Notes: generated by a model not told the origin, from the letters alone. 64,000 nucleotides of DNA from Gloeobacter kilaueensis JS1 (GCF_000484535.1 NC_022600.1:744001-808000), one strand, 5' to 3'; positions 1 to 12,689 are shown, numbered from the stretch's first letter. Numbers and translations: made by a program.

Positions 1-1
1 T

Positions 2-3000
2 CCGCTGCCCCAGGTGCAAGAGACGACGCAGACCGACGCAAAAGAGCAGGTAGATCAAGCTACCGACGCCCAGGGACAAGTCTGGAAGCGGACGGCCCGC
101 AAGTGGTCGCTTACCGTACCGCTTCTTAAAGAAGAACAGGCGTCCTCGCGTTCGAGTCATTCGATGCAGTCGCTATCAGTGGCTGAAAGCGGCGGGTTAC
201 AACTGGTTCTCTCCGTCCGCCCCGTGCAAAGTGGGGTGCCAGTACCGGCGGGCACGCGCTCGGTGTCGATTTTTCTGGTCAACAATCGGCGACCGGCAGG
301 AGATGGTGAGCGCGACACTGCTTTTATCTTCCAGGCGGCCCTGAGCATCCACTGCGCAGCAGGGTTCGTGGCCCGCCCCGATCCCAGGGGCCAGGGCGGC
401 GATGCGGATGAGCAGGTGGCGGATCTGCAGTTTCGAGACGCCTGCGAGTACGCGGTGGGCCACAACGTATCGGCGGTGGCCCGGCTAAATGCCGATGGCC
501 GCTGCCGCTGCGTCAGCACTGCCTGGCTGCCCACAGCCGAAGTGGAGAAGGTGGTGCCCGTCTCGATCGCCGGTGTCGAGCTGGGTATGGAAAATCTGGC
601 GGCGGCGAAGGATGCAGATGCGGTGGCGGCGATGCTGGCGGCCCTGCCCGATCGGTACGCGGACTGGATTGCTGAGCAGCGGGCGAAGCGGCCCGACGGA
701 GAGCAGCGACGCCAGGTGGCCGACCGGCTGCTCCACCGCGCTTCGGTGGCCAGACAGCGCATCGAAGCGGGGATCGCGTGCCTTGCCGACCCTCAAGTGC
801 TGGAGGCGTTCCGGATTGCCAACCGGGCGGTAGCGAGTGCGATTCGCCGGCGAGCGAGCTTCGATGGCACCTGTACGCCCGAAACCGCCAGGGCTCCTGC
901 CTGGCGGCCTTTTCAGCTGGCTTTTATTTTGATGAACCTGCGGGGCATCGCCGAGCCGTCCCACCCGGATCGCGAGGTGGTGGATCTGTTGTTCTTCCCG
1001 ACGGGCGGCGGTAAGACCGAAGCCTATCTGGGCCTGGCGGCGATCACCCTCGTTCTGCGGCGGCTCAAGAACCCGAGCATCGCCTCGGCGGGCCTCAGCG
1101 TCCTGATGCGCTATACCCTGCGCCTTTTGACCCTCGACCAGTTGGGCCGCGCTGCCACTCTCATCTGTGCCCTCGAACTGGAGCGGCAGGCAAACGTTGC
1201 CAGACTCGGACCCTGGCCGTTCGAGATTGGCCTCTGGGTAGGCCAGTCCGCAACTCCCAACCGCATCGGCAAAAAAGGCGATAACGACCGCTACAGTGCT
1301 CGGGCCCGGACGATTGCCTTTCAAAACAACGATCGCAAACCCTCGCCCATCCCGCTGGAGAACTGCCCCTGGTGCAACGAAAAATTCAAGACGGCCTCCT
1401 TTCAACTTTTGCCCAACGCCGACAGCCCGACCCGGCTTTCGGTTGTCTGCCTTAACCGCAAGCGCACTGCCAGCGGCCAGTTTATCTGTCACTTCCGCTC
1501 GAATAATCCGTTGCCGGTGCTGGCGGTAGACGACGAGATTTATCGGCGACTGCCCTGCTTTGTGATCGCCACGGTCGATAAGTTTGCCAACCTGCCCTGG
1601 GTAGGCGAAACTGGGGCGCTCTTTGGCAAAGTCGAGCGCTACAGCGACCAAGGCTTCTTTGGACCGACAGATCCGGGCAAGGGCCAGCCGTTGGGCGGTT
1701 CCCTTGCCCCGCCGGATCTGGTCATTCAAGACGAGTTGCACCTGATCTCCGGTCCCCTGGGCACGATGGTCGGGCTGTACGAGACGGCGATCGACGCGCT
1801 GTCGAGCCGCTTCGACGCAGAAGGCCGGTCGATTCGGCCCAAGATTATCGCTTCGACGGCGACGGTGCGGCGGGCAGAAAAACAGATCCGCGCCCTGTTT
1901 GGCCGCACCCAGGTGGATGTCTTTCCACCGCCTGGCCCGGATCGGCGCGATGCCTTCTTCGCCCGAACCGTTCCGACCAGTGAGAAGAACGGGCGACTGT
2001 ATCTCGGAGTGGCAGCCCAGGGCAGATCCCTCAAGGTCATCCTCCTGCGGGTCTATCTGGCGCTGTTGGGTGCGGCGATGCGCGAATGGCAGCGGGCGGG
2101 CGGCAAGAAAAGTCTGACCAATCCTGCCGATCCCTACATGACCCTGCTCGGGTACTTCAACGCCTTAAGAGAACTGGGCGGCAGCCGCCGCATCGTCGAG
2201 GACGAAGTCAAGTCGCGCCTGGCTCGCTGCAGTATCCGGCGGCGCGTGGGCGAGGCGGAGGACGAGGGACTGTTTGCCGACTGGGTGATGGGTGAGCCAC
2301 GAGAACTCACCTCGCGGGTCTCCACCAGTGAGGTAGCCGATACCAAGCGTCGCCTCGCTCTCCCCCATGCACACAAAGAACACATCGATGTGGCCCTCGC
2401 CACCAACATGATCTCAGTTGGTCTTGACATCACCCGCCTGGGCTTGATGGTGGTCCTGGGTCAGCCAAAGACCGCCTCCGAATATATCCAGGCCACCAGC
2501 CGGGTCGGTCGCGACGACGAACGCCCAGGGCTGGTCGTGACCTTGATGAACGTGCATCGCCCCCGCGACCGCTCGCACTATGAGCGCTTCGTTGCCTATC
2601 ACGAGAGCTTCTACCGGGCAGTGGAAGCAACCAGTGTTACCCCCTTCTCGCCTCGGGCTGTCGATCGCGGCCTCGCCGGGGTAGTCGTTGCCCTCGCCCG
2701 TTTGGGAGATGGCAGGCTCACCCCACCGCTCAACGCCCACGAGATCCTCACCTACTGCAAAGATCTAGATTTTGTCGTCGAGGCAATTGCCCGCCGCGCC
2801 GAAGCCTCCGACCCAGATCTGCGGGCAGAAGAGGCAGCCAGCCTGCGCAGCCATATTCGAGCCAGGGTGAAAAACCTGCTCGACGACTGGCAGACGATCG
2901 CCCGCGACCGGGGAGCCTTGCAGTACCAGCGGGAAGTAGGGGGTGCTCCGCCGCTACTCTACGACCCTCTGGACCCGGAACTGGAACTGCAACCTGCGGT

Positions 3001-3106
3001 CTGCCGCAAATTCAAGGCCGGGCGCTCCCTTAGAGATGTCGAGCCGACAGTCAACCTGTGGATTCGCAATGTCAACGGTCAGGAAGTGCAAGGAGAGGAC
3101 GACTGA
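2..3106 (+). CDS. drmA: DISARM helicase DrmA (5' end beyond window)
   Basis: Superfamily 2 helicase-type protein, the core ATPase of the DISARM restriction-like phage defence. Counting from the GTG at 14, a Walker A motif FPTGGGKTEAY lies near residue 330, a DEAH-like box QDELH near 573, motif III ASTAT near 615, and the late helicase motifs SVGLDITRL and QATSRVGRD near 803-833. A CPWC pair near residue 452 may help bind zinc. The frame stays open leftward to the window edge (codons PLPQ before the GTG), so the true start may be outside and the gene is treated as partial. The stop overlaps the ATG of the next gene (TGATG), indicating translational coupling. The identity rests on motifs plus the drmB/drmC neighbours. 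A generic DEAD/DEAH helicase would be the fallback. Confidence 0.88.
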   Translation, partial: PLPQVQETTQTDAKEQVDQATDAQGQVWKRTARKWSLTVPLLKEEQASSRSSHSMQSLSVAESGGLQLVLSVRPVQSGVPVPAGTRSVSIFLVNNRRPAGDGERDTAFIFQAALSIHCAAGFVARPDPRGQGGDADEQVADLQFRDACEYAVGHNVSAVARLNADGRCRCVSTAWLPTAEVEKVVPVSIAGVELGMENLAAAKDADAVAAMLAALPDRYADWIAEQRAKRPDGEQRRQVADRLLHRASVARQRIEAGIACLADPQVLEAFRIANRAVASAIRRRASFDGTCTPETARAPAWRPFQLAFILMNLRGIAEPSHPDREVVDLLFFPTGGGKTEAYLGLAAITLVLRRLKNPSIASAGLSVLMRYTLRLLTLDQLGRAATLICALELERQANVARLGPWPFEIGLWVGQSATPNRIGKKGDNDRYSARARTIAFQNNDRKPSPIPLENCPWCNEKFKTASFQLLPNADSPTRLSVVCLNRKRTASGQFICHFRSNNPLPVLAVDDEIYRRLPCFVIATVDKFANLPWVGETGALFGKVERYSDQGFFGPTDPGKGQPLGGSLAPPDLVIQDELHLISGPLGTMVGLYETAIDALSSRFDAEGRSIRPKIIASTATVRRAEKQIRALFGRTQVDVFPPPGPDRRDAFFARTVPTSEKNGRLYLGVAAQGRSLKVILLRVYLALLGAAMREWQRAGGKKSLTNPADPYMTLLGYFNALRELGGSRRIVEDEVKSRLARCSIRRRVGEAEDEGLFADWVMGEPRELTSRVSTSEVADTKRRLALPHAHKEHIDVALATNMISVGLDITRLGLMVVLGQPKTASEYIQATSRVGRDDERPGLVVTLMNVHRPRDRSHYERFVAYHESFYRAVEATSVTPFSPRAVDRGLAGVVVALARLGDGRLTPPLNAHEILTYCKDLDFVVEAIARRAEASDPDLRAEEAASLRSHIRARVKNLLDDWQTIARDRGALQYQREVGGAPPLLYDPLDPELELQPAVCRKFKAGRSLRDVEPTVNLWIRNVNGQEVQGEDD

Positions 3107-4974
3107 TGCCCAACCCGTCTAAGCACCCACCCGGTGAACTGCGTCGCAGCCAGATCCTTACTACTTACGGTCCGGGCTCGATGATCGATATGCCCAATCA
3201 CTCGGTGGTGATCGGGGGGCTCAACCACTGGTCGGAGGCAGGTAGAAAGCTGGTCGAAGAGGAGCGCCTCGCCGCCAAGGTCGCCAGGCTGCTCGAGGTG
3301 AGTTCGATTCAGCTCTATACACCGCCCTGCGACGGCTCCGACCCGAATGCTCCCCGCACGGGCATCACGGCCTTTACCTTTCCAACCTGGTTTTTGGCTC
3401 AGGTCAACCAGAGCCTCACCTACGCCGGCAGAGAATACCGGAGCCGTCCCCTGGTTCCCGCCAGGCAACTCGTCGATGGGGGCAACAGTTATTTTGGCGA
3501 AGATCGAAAAAAAGTGCCGGTGGTGCCGGTGCGCTTTGTGCGCTCCTGTATCAACGGTCATCTCGCTGACATCGATTGGCCGGCGTTCGTCCACGACGAT
3601 TTTGCCTCCAGTTGCAGAGGCCCCCTGTGGCTCGACGAGGGCGGCTCCGGCTCCGATTTTGCCGATATTTTCGTGCGCTGCGAGCGCTGCAGCAAGCGCC
3701 GTCCCCTCTCCAACGCCACCTTAGCGAAGGTGCTCGGTCCCTGCCGGGGAGAACGGCCCTGGCTCGGTCAGGGACAGACAGCAAGCGAGCCCTGTCGCGG
3801 TGAACACGATCAGGTGCAGTACGCACGGTTACTGGTGCGTTCGGCCTCCAACGCCTACTTCTCACAGACTCTGAGCGTTATTTCGCTGCCGGACAACGAT
3901 GCGAAGGTGCGCGAAGCGGTGGGCAAAGTCTGGCAGAACACCTTGCAGGTTGTGGAAAATATCGAGACTTTGCGGATGCTCCGCAACCTGCCCCAGGCCA
4001 AATCAGCCCTCGAAGGTCTGGCTGAAGAAGCGATCATGGCCGAGATCTTTCGCCGCCGCGCCGGAGGCAGTTCCGACACCGAACCCGGTAAAAGCATCAA
4101 GCAGGTGGAGATTGAGACGCTTCTTTCAAGTCCTGATTCTGAGCGCGAGGACGTGCTGGAGGGCGACTTCTACGCCACCACCCGCGATCTTTCGGGTCTG
4201 GAGCCCGGTTTTGCTGAACGCATCGATCGGGTGGTACTCGTCCACCGCCTCAAGGAAGTGATCGCCCAGGTCGGCTTTACCCGCTTTGAACCGGTCATGC
4301 CCACCATCGACGGAGAACTCGATATCGGTGTGCGCCGCGCTGCCCTCGACATCGAGCCGAGTTGGGTGCCTGCGATCGAAAATCGCGGTGAGGGTGTATT
4401 CATCGCTTTTAAGAAGCAGGCGATCGATGCCTGGCTGGCTCGACAGGAGGTCAGAGCCAGGGGCAAAAAGCTAAAAGCAGGTTTCGATACCTGGCGGCGG
4501 CGACGCGGTATTACTGAACACCAGTTTCCTGGTCTACCGTATGTAATGCTCCACTCACTGTCGCACCTGCTCATCACTGCTGTTTCGCTGGAGTGTGGTT
4601 ATAGTGCCACTGCCATTCGTGAACGCATCTATGCCGGCGATGCGGGCCACGGCATCTTGCTCTATACCGGCTCCACCGGCAGCGAAGGCACCCTGGGCGG
4701 CCTGGTGGGCGTCGGTAAACACATCGAAGGACACCTGCGCTTTGCCCTCGAACTTGGGCAACTGTGCTCCAACGACCCGGTCTGTGCCGGGCACGACCCC
4801 GACAGTCATCAGGAGGAGCGCTTCCTGCACGGGGCTGCCTGCCATAGCTGTCTACTCATCGCCGAGCCCTCCTGCGAGCGGGGCAACGAGTTTCTCGATC
4901 GGGCTCTGGTCACTCCCACGGTCGAAGGTCTGGGAGCCGAGTTCTTCTTTGAGAAGAACCTGAACCTGCTATGA
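3106..4974 (+). CDS. drmB: DISARM protein DrmB (DUF1998)
   Basis: Protein of 622 residues with the C-terminal DUF1998 region typical of DrmB. It includes the segment LHSLSHLLITAVSLECGYS, a GSEGTLGG glycine-rich turn, and a closing cysteine cluster (HGAACHSC followed by a further Cys) that resembles a metal site. A CERCSKRR pair near residue 205 suggests a second zinc-binding spot. The ATG at 3106 was chosen because it overlaps the drmA stop and is preceded by AGGAGAGG. A longer in-frame start at 3058 exists but lies inside drmA. In the family DrmA and DrmB form a complex that binds DNA and blocks incoming phage DNA. Its stop overlaps the drmC start by four bases. Confidence 0.9.
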   Translation: MPNPSKHPPGELRRSQILTTYGPGSMIDMPNHSVVIGGLNHWSEAGRKLVEEERLAAKVARLLEVSSIQLYTPPCDGSDPNAPRTGITAFTFPTWFLAQVNQSLTYAGREYRSRPLVPARQLVDGGNSYFGEDRKKVPVVPVRFVRSCINGHLADIDWPAFVHDDFASSCRGPLWLDEGGSGSDFADIFVRCERCSKRRPLSNATLAKVLGPCRGERPWLGQGQTASEPCRGEHDQVQYARLLVRSASNAYFSQTLSVISLPDNDAKVREAVGKVWQNTLQVVENIETLRMLRNLPQAKSALEGLAEEAIMAEIFRRRAGGSSDTEPGKSIKQVEIETLLSSPDSEREDVLEGDFYATTRDLSGLEPGFAERIDRVVLVHRLKEVIAQVGFTRFEPVMPTIDGELDIGVRRAALDIEPSWVPAIENRGEGVFIAFKKQAIDAWLARQEVRARGKKLKAGFDTWRRRRGITEHQFPGLPYVMLHSLSHLLITAVSLECGYSATAIRERIYAGDAGHGILLYTGSTGSEGTLGGLVGVGKHIEGHLRFALELGQLCSNDPVCAGHDPDSHQEERFLHGAACHSCLLIAEPSCERGNEFLDRALVTPTVEGLGAEFFFEKNLNLL

Positions 4975-5777
4975 ATCCGGCTGTATTGCGGGGACTGAGC
5001 CGGACGAACCTGGAGGCTCTGGCCGCTGCCCTCGAATCGGGTCGGATAGTACCGCCTTACTCCCGCCTTGGGCTGCAGGCGCTGGTAGGCGCTCTTCAGG
5101 CAGAACCTGCGGCAGCAGAGATGGCGCACCTGGCAGCCCAGGGAATGCAACCCATTCACATCGCTTATCTGCTGCGCGCTTTGGTTGCCGAACGGGCGGA
5201 CGCCCAGCAACTGCGCGATCAGATAGAAATTGTCTGGACTGGAGACGATTTGCTGGCAATCACGGGCCGCGATACCGCCGTAGTCGTGCGGGAACTCTTT
5301 GCGGCGGCCCGTAAAAGTGTCTTGATCGCCAGTTACGCCCTCGATCGGGGCGAAAAAGCAATGGCACTGTTTGGCGAACTGGCAGCCAGGCTGGACAATG
5401 AGCCGGGCTTTACCGTGCGCGTGTGCCTCAATATTCATCGTCCTACTCAAAGTAACCAGAGCGAAGCGCAACTGGTAGAAGCGTTTGGGAAACTTTTTCG
5501 CGAAGAGATCTGGCCGGGCTCGAAGCTGCCGCAGGTATTCTACGATCCGCGTGCCCTGCAAAAAGGCGGAAACGAACGTGCCTGTCTCCATGCCAAGTGC
5601 GTGGTCATCGATCAGCAAAAAGCCCTGGTCACTTCCGCCAACTTTACCGAGGCGGCCCACAAAAGAAATATCGAAGTGGGTGCGCTCCTGAGCGATCAGG
5701 CCACCGCCAGTGCGCTGTGGCAGCAGTTTGCGTTGCTGATTCAAAAAAGGAACCTGCTGGCGCTGTATCCGGTGTGA
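4971..5777 (+). CDS. drmC: DISARM phospholipase D-like protein DrmC
   Basis: Protein of 268 residues with one PLD-superfamily HKD motif: HAKCVVID followed by TSANFTEAAHKRN, in the last third of the chain. The single motif implies dimerisation for activity, as in other one-motif PLD nucleases. The start ATGA overlaps the drmB stop, so drmA-drmB-drmC form one coupled operon. In DISARM, DrmC is a core gene whose contribution is smaller or phage-dependent compared with drmA and drmB (family knowledge). The next gene is convergent 6 bp away, so the operon ends here and any methyltransferase or drmD/drmE would have to be upstream, outside the window. Confidence 0.88.
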   Translation: MNPAVLRGLSRTNLEALAAALESGRIVPPYSRLGLQALVGALQAEPAAAEMAHLAAQGMQPIHIAYLLRALVAERADAQQLRDQIEIVWTGDDLLAITGRDTAVVVRELFAAARKSVLIASYALDRGEKAMALFGELAARLDNEPGFTVRVCLNIHRPTQSNQSEAQLVEAFGKLFREEIWPGSKLPQVFYDPRALQKGGNERACLHAKCVVIDQQKALVTSANFTEAAHKRNIEVGALLSDQATASALWQQFALLIQKRNLLALYPV

Positions 5778-5782
5778 GCGTG

Positions 5783-6889
5783 TTATCCCAGTACCCTTAG
5801 ATACTCGCGGTCGAAGGCCGCCGCCAACCCTTCGCGCTGGGCGTAGGGGCCGGGGCGGTAGGCGGAGGAGCGCACACCCTGCTGGGTACGTTCACAGATC
5901 TGCCAGTCCTGGCGGTTGATCTCATCCCAGAACAGCACCGCATCGCTTGCATCGAAGTCCGGCTTTGCCATCTCTGTCGGATCGAAGTACCACTCACAGA
6001 CGATCCGGGTCCGGTCCACCGCCTCCGGCCAGAGAGAATGGACCATCGCGTAGTCGGGATGGAGACTAAATAGCAGATTGGGAAAGAACGTGTAGTAGTA
6101 GGCCCGCTCCAGGTCTGCGCCTGAGACCGTACCCACCGCCGGACGGGAGCGGCGGCCACTTGTCGTCAGTCCGGCCCCCGGCTGTACGCTCATATAGCCC
6201 CCCAAAATCGGGCCAGAAAGAAAATCGTTGCGGCCACTGTCGGCGGGCGAGAGCGGCACCAGGCCGGGATGGATGGGCGGGCAGTGGTAGCACTCGCTGT
6301 AGTTCTCGAAGATCATCTTCCAGTTGGCGGCCACCTCGTAGTGAATGTGCGCACCCCGGCGCAAGCGGTCCAACTGCCAGGGAGCGAAGCGGCCCACGAG
6401 GGGAGCCATCGCCTGCTCGAAAGCCTGTGCCTCCGAATCGAGGTTGACCCAGAGAAAACCTTCCCACTCGGCGATGGCACAGCCCACCAGCGGCCAGTGG
6501 GCGATGTCAAAATCGGGCACCTCGTCCATGTGGGGGGCGCTCACCAGGCTGCCGTCGAACCGGTAGCTCCAGGCATGGTAGGGACAGCGGATGGTGCCGC
6601 TAAATTGGCCCTCACCTGAACGACACAGGCGCGTTCCCCGGTGGCGGCAGACATTATAAAAGGCGCGAATCGCCCCATCGTGGCCGCGAACGATAATCAA
6701 GCTCTCCCCATCGACATCGACAAGAAAGTACGCACCGGGGCTTTGTAGCTGCTCAGCGCGACCGACGCACAGCCAGTGACGGCGGGTAATCATCTGGCGC
6801 TCCCGCTCGAAGATGGCCTCAGAAGTGTAGTAGATGCCTTCGAGGGTGCGATCGCCCGCTTCGATGCGCGCTCGCTGAAAGGTCGTCAT
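5783..6889 (-). CDS. Rieske-type aromatic-ring/choline-like oxygenase, alpha subunit
   Basis: Protein of 368 residues. The N-terminal Rieske [2Fe-2S] domain shows CRHRGTRLC (Cys-x-His) and CPYHAW (Cys-x2-His), near residues 83-110. The catalytic domain carries the mononuclear iron motif ENYSECYHCPPIHPGL near residue 195, with a distal Asp-rich stretch as candidate third ligand. Such enzymes hydroxylate or demethylate small organic substrates using electrons from a separate reductase. No reductase or ferredoxin gene is adjacent, so the substrate cannot be assigned. It converges on drmC with 5 bp between stops and is probably unrelated to the defence operon. Confidence 0.85.
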   Translation of the reverse strand: MTTFQRARIEAGDRTLEGIYYTSEAIFERERQMITRRHWLCVGRAEQLQSPGAYFLVDVDGESLIIVRGHDGAIRAFYNVCRHRGTRLCRSGEGQFSGTIRCPYHAWSYRFDGSLVSAPHMDEVPDFDIAHWPLVGCAIAEWEGFLWVNLDSEAQAFEQAMAPLVGRFAPWQLDRLRRGAHIHYEVAANWKMIFENYSECYHCPPIHPGLVPLSPADSGRNDFLSGPILGGYMSVQPGAGLTTSGRRSRPAVGTVSGADLERAYYYTFFPNLLFSLHPDYAMVHSLWPEAVDRTRIVCEWYFDPTEMAKPDFDASDAVLFWDEINRQDWQICERTQQGVRSSAYRPGPYAQREGLAAAFDREYLRVLG

Positions 6890-6941
6890 TGCCCTGGTAC
6901 CTGTAAATGCCCGGCACCACTCTAATAGAGAAGCCCCGCTT

Positions 6942-7316
6942 CTAGACGAATTCGTAAGTAATCAGCAGACAGGCAGCAGCCATGGCACATAGCCCGAGTA
7001 GAAAGCAGACATCGGCGATGCTCTCCAGCCGTTCTTTGAGGGTCTGACGCGTGGAGCGCGTTCTCAGGCCAAAGTAAGCAAGAACGCAGGCCAGCAAAAA
7101 AATAATCGAGTCGATAGCGAGCAGATCGTCGCCCAGTGTACTGACCAGTTTGATCCGGTGGCTTATCTGCAACAGGCCAATCGCCGTCAGACAGACGCCC
7201 AGCATCGCTGCCGACGTCGAAAAGATGTAGATCGATAGATCCTGGTCCAGCTTTGCCTGCGAACGCGGTCGCTTGACAAGGGAGTCTCTAAGACCTTTCA
7301 CCGCTGAAGCTCGCAT
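6942..7316 (-). CDS. Small membrane protein, unknown function
   Basis: Protein of 124 residues with a basic N-terminus and three hydrophobic segments (about residues 30-50, 65-85 and 101-122), so probably an inner-membrane protein with three spans. The loop between spans 2 and 3 is basic (RTRSTRQTLKER). I do not recognise the family. It lies between a Rieske oxygenase gene and a GNAT gene on the same strand with gaps of about 50 bp, so co-transcription is possible. No catalytic motif is visible. Confidence 0.6.
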   Translation of the reverse strand: MRASAVKGLRDSLVKRPRSQAKLDQDLSIYIFSTSAAMLGVCLTAIGLLQISHRIKLVSTLGDDLLAIDSIIFLLACVLAYFGLRTRSTRQTLKERLESIADVCFLLGLCAMAAACLLITYEFV

Positions 7317-7364
7317 CTAATTGCAGCTATTGTCCGCCATCGGAGCCAATATGCGCTGCTTCGA

Positions 7365-7940
7365 TCAGGCGCTGAGTTTTTTGTGCAGCAGCAACTTGCG
7401 GTCGCCCAAGAGGGGCCATTCCTGCTCGGTGCGCTCGAGTTGATAGCCCAGGCCGTAGTAGAGGGCGAGCGCTCCCCGGTTACGTTCCATGACGTGCAGG
7501 TTGACGGTGGACTGGTTCCAGCGCCGCACCAGCTTCTCGACTTCAAGCAACAGAGCGCGGGCGACGCCCTGGCGGCGATAGGTGTTGCTCACCGCCAGAT
7601 TCGAGATGTAGGCGAGTCGAGTCGAGCCGCCCAATCCCGGCGGCATCCACCACTGCTGGGGCAGGCTGCGCAGGGCCACCTCGACCGTACCGGCGGTGTG
7701 CTCCTCCACCAGGGCCACCAGGCAACTGTAAAAGGCAGGGGGCGTGCGCAACCGCAGGCTGATCTCCGCTTTCAGCCCCGCCTGAATCCAGGGTTGAATC
7801 CAGCGCGTCAGCCCCACCGGCGGATGGAAGCACTCAGTCAGGATGGCAGCGATGCTGCCCGCGTCCTCGGCTATCGCTGGCCGGATCGTAAAGGCGGGCT
7901 CGTTCGCTTCCTGCTCGCTGCTGAGTTCAAAACTTTTCAT
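7365..7940 (-). CDS. GNAT family N-acetyltransferase
   Basis: Protein of 191 residues. The acetyl-CoA binding core is seen as ISNLAVSNTYRRQGVARALL (motif A, Arg-x-x-Gly-x-Ala) near residues 111-130, followed by the motif B segment NRGALALYYGLGYQ. Residues 1-20 are a polar extension and residues 21-100 the more variable N-terminal half. GNAT enzymes move acetyl groups from acetyl-CoA to amines or protein N-termini. The substrate cannot be read from sequence. A related plant/cyanobacterial GNAT group includes plastid acetyltransferases, but this placement is tentative. Confidence 0.8.
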   Translation of the reverse strand: MKSFELSSEQEANEPAFTIRPAIAEDAGSIAAILTECFHPPVGLTRWIQPWIQAGLKAEISLRLRTPPAFYSCLVALVEEHTAGTVEVALRSLPQQWWMPPGLGGSTRLAYISNLAVSNTYRRQGVARALLLEVEKLVRRWNQSTVNLHVMERNRGALALYYGLGYQLERTEQEWPLLGDRKLLLHKKLSA

Positions 7941-8108
7941 GCGGGATGGGGGCGGGTTTGCGCTGCGAGGCTCTCAGGCTGGGATCGTACTTCTCGCCAT
8001 TTTACGCCCACCGCTTTATAGTCCGCTGCCTCGGGTAGGGGAGACAGTGGCGGAGGCGACTGCCCGCTAACGTAGAATCGATCCGACGCTTCAACGCTGG
8101 GTGCGGCT

Positions 8109-9938
<1,830 letters not shown>

Positions 9939-10006
9939 GAACAGTGGACGTGGTCCAGCTTTGTATTCGAGGGCTGGGTACCGGCAGCTGTTGTCTTTTT
10001 AAGAAT

Positions 10007-10869
10007 TCAGGCAAAAGCCGCAGAGACAATATCTATCAAGATTGAACGCAGTGTCATATCTGCTGTTCTTTCGTAGACTGTAGATGTGAAACTTGCTTCT
10101 TTTAAAAACTCGATGATGCTGTGATTCTCTGGCTCATGACTTGTGTACCATTTGCAAGCTGCCAGTTGCTTTAGAACGCTTTGAGCGGCTCTTATACGCT
10201 CCAATGACAAATTAAAAGCTCTGCTCTCTGATTGATCGTTGAGCATGACAATCCCACCAACATTTCTTGTAATTTTACGAATGTTGATCCAGTTATCGCG
10301 TCTTGGTACTCTAACAACATGTACTATGGCTTCGCTAACTAATAAGTGTTCCAAAAATCCAGAAATAGAAAGGAAGGGATTGTCCCAGTAAGACAGTAAT
10401 CTTTCATCCTGAATACTAATTGGAAAAACTTCCTCCAGCACGCCCGGCTCACTCTCTTGCAGAAAGCTATAGTATCTATCGCGACTGAATCCGGCGACTG
10501 CTTTGTTGAAATCTTCTATGTACGAATTATTAGCTCTCGCCAAAACTCTGTTGACTCGACCTTCAACCTGCTCAATATAATCTTTCACATTGTCGTAGAA
10601 ATCTGTGTGAGCGAGATTGTTTAACAGCAACTTAACGTGAAATGTACGGTTGAGTTCATCGAAAAAACAGGGATTTTCGTTTCAGGCAGAGAATAAATTC
10701 CAAATTGCTTAAGCAATTCGAGAGCAAAGTCGTAATGTGTGAAACATGCCAGGTAAGTGATGTAATTGCTTTCATGTTTAGGAAGGTGCTGACGCTCGTT
10801 CAAAGCCATTTCAAGCACCTGCATATCAGGTCTCTCAAGAGCAGTTATAATTCTCGAAAATTTGCTCAT
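10007..10869 (-). pseudogene. Frameshifted AT-rich gene of unknown function
   Basis: Two overlapping minus-strand frames read as one protein. The first (10869 to 10621, 82 residues) begins MSKFSRIITALERPDMQVLE. The second (10630 to 10007) continues as LLLNNLAHTDFYDNVKDYIE and ends ...IDIVSAAFA. Above the TTG that opens the second frame, that frame continues through FDELNRTFHVKLL, and one extra T in the T6 run (A6 at 10662-10667 on the plus strand) would join the frames as IPVFFDELNRTFHVK. The joined product would have about 288 residues, mostly helical, with no motif I know. Base composition is clearly more AT-rich than the flanks, suggesting acquired DNA. A sequencing error or slippage expression are alternatives to true decay. 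Confidence 0.62.
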
Positions 10870-10944
10870 AATCCTGGTACCTCTGCCTATTCAAGTATAA
10901 GGGTACGAAAACACAGCGTCTTTTAGGTTGCCCCATCGCGCTTT

Positions 10945-11178
10945 CTACTGGGCCAGTGGTTCTGGCTTCTCATTACCCAGGAGCATTGGATCGCGTACGG
11001 AACCGTTATCTTCCAATACGTCGTGGTAGGCCCAGGGTCCTTCATTCTGTGGATAACCGCCTTGCGGCTCGGGCAACCAGGGTACTTCCAGGGAGGGGGC
11101 AGGCTCGACGCGCAGGATCTGGCCGCCAAATCTGCTTTGTAGACCCTGGGCAATCTCTGTACAATCTTTGTCTGCCAC
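10945..11178 (-). CDS. Small hypothetical protein (77 aa)
   Basis: A 77-residue frame with GTG start, acidic and proline-rich (LEVPWLPEPQGGYPQNEGPW), without membrane segment or signal peptide. A competing longer frame on the same strand (11183-10923) has a less protein-like composition. There is no strong ribosome binding site, so this remains a modest call. It sits beside the frameshifted AT-rich gene with the same orientation and may belong to the same acquired segment. Confidence 0.45.
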   Translation of the reverse strand: MADKDCTEIAQGLQSRFGGQILRVEPAPSLEVPWLPEPQGGYPQNEGPWAYHDVLEDNGSVRDPMLLGNEKPEPLAQ

Positions 11179-11462
11179 GGCACCGGTTCTTAAGCTGGAG
11201 CGAGAGTCTCTCCTGGAAGTTTGGCTTCATCGTCTTTTGTACGCCAGTACTGCAGAAGGTCGCTATCTTGAAGTGACAGGGCCGATGGTCAGGTGCAAGG
11301 ACTTTGAACTCGATATCCTCAGTGGGGGATAAAGCAAGAAGAGATTTGTTCGATTCTCGCTCTGCGCAGATGGTAGCTTCTCGTTAACTTTCTACAGCGT
11401 TGTCTTCCGCATCGGGACGGGACGTGTATCATTCCTCATTGTTCCGTAGAGAGTGTGGTGTG

Positions 11463-12689
<1,227 letters not shown>

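Noticed and set aside
485-1741. 418-residue minus-strand frame inside drmA
   Set aside because: It is a shadow of drmA in GC-rich DNA; drmA carries the family motifs and coupled start.
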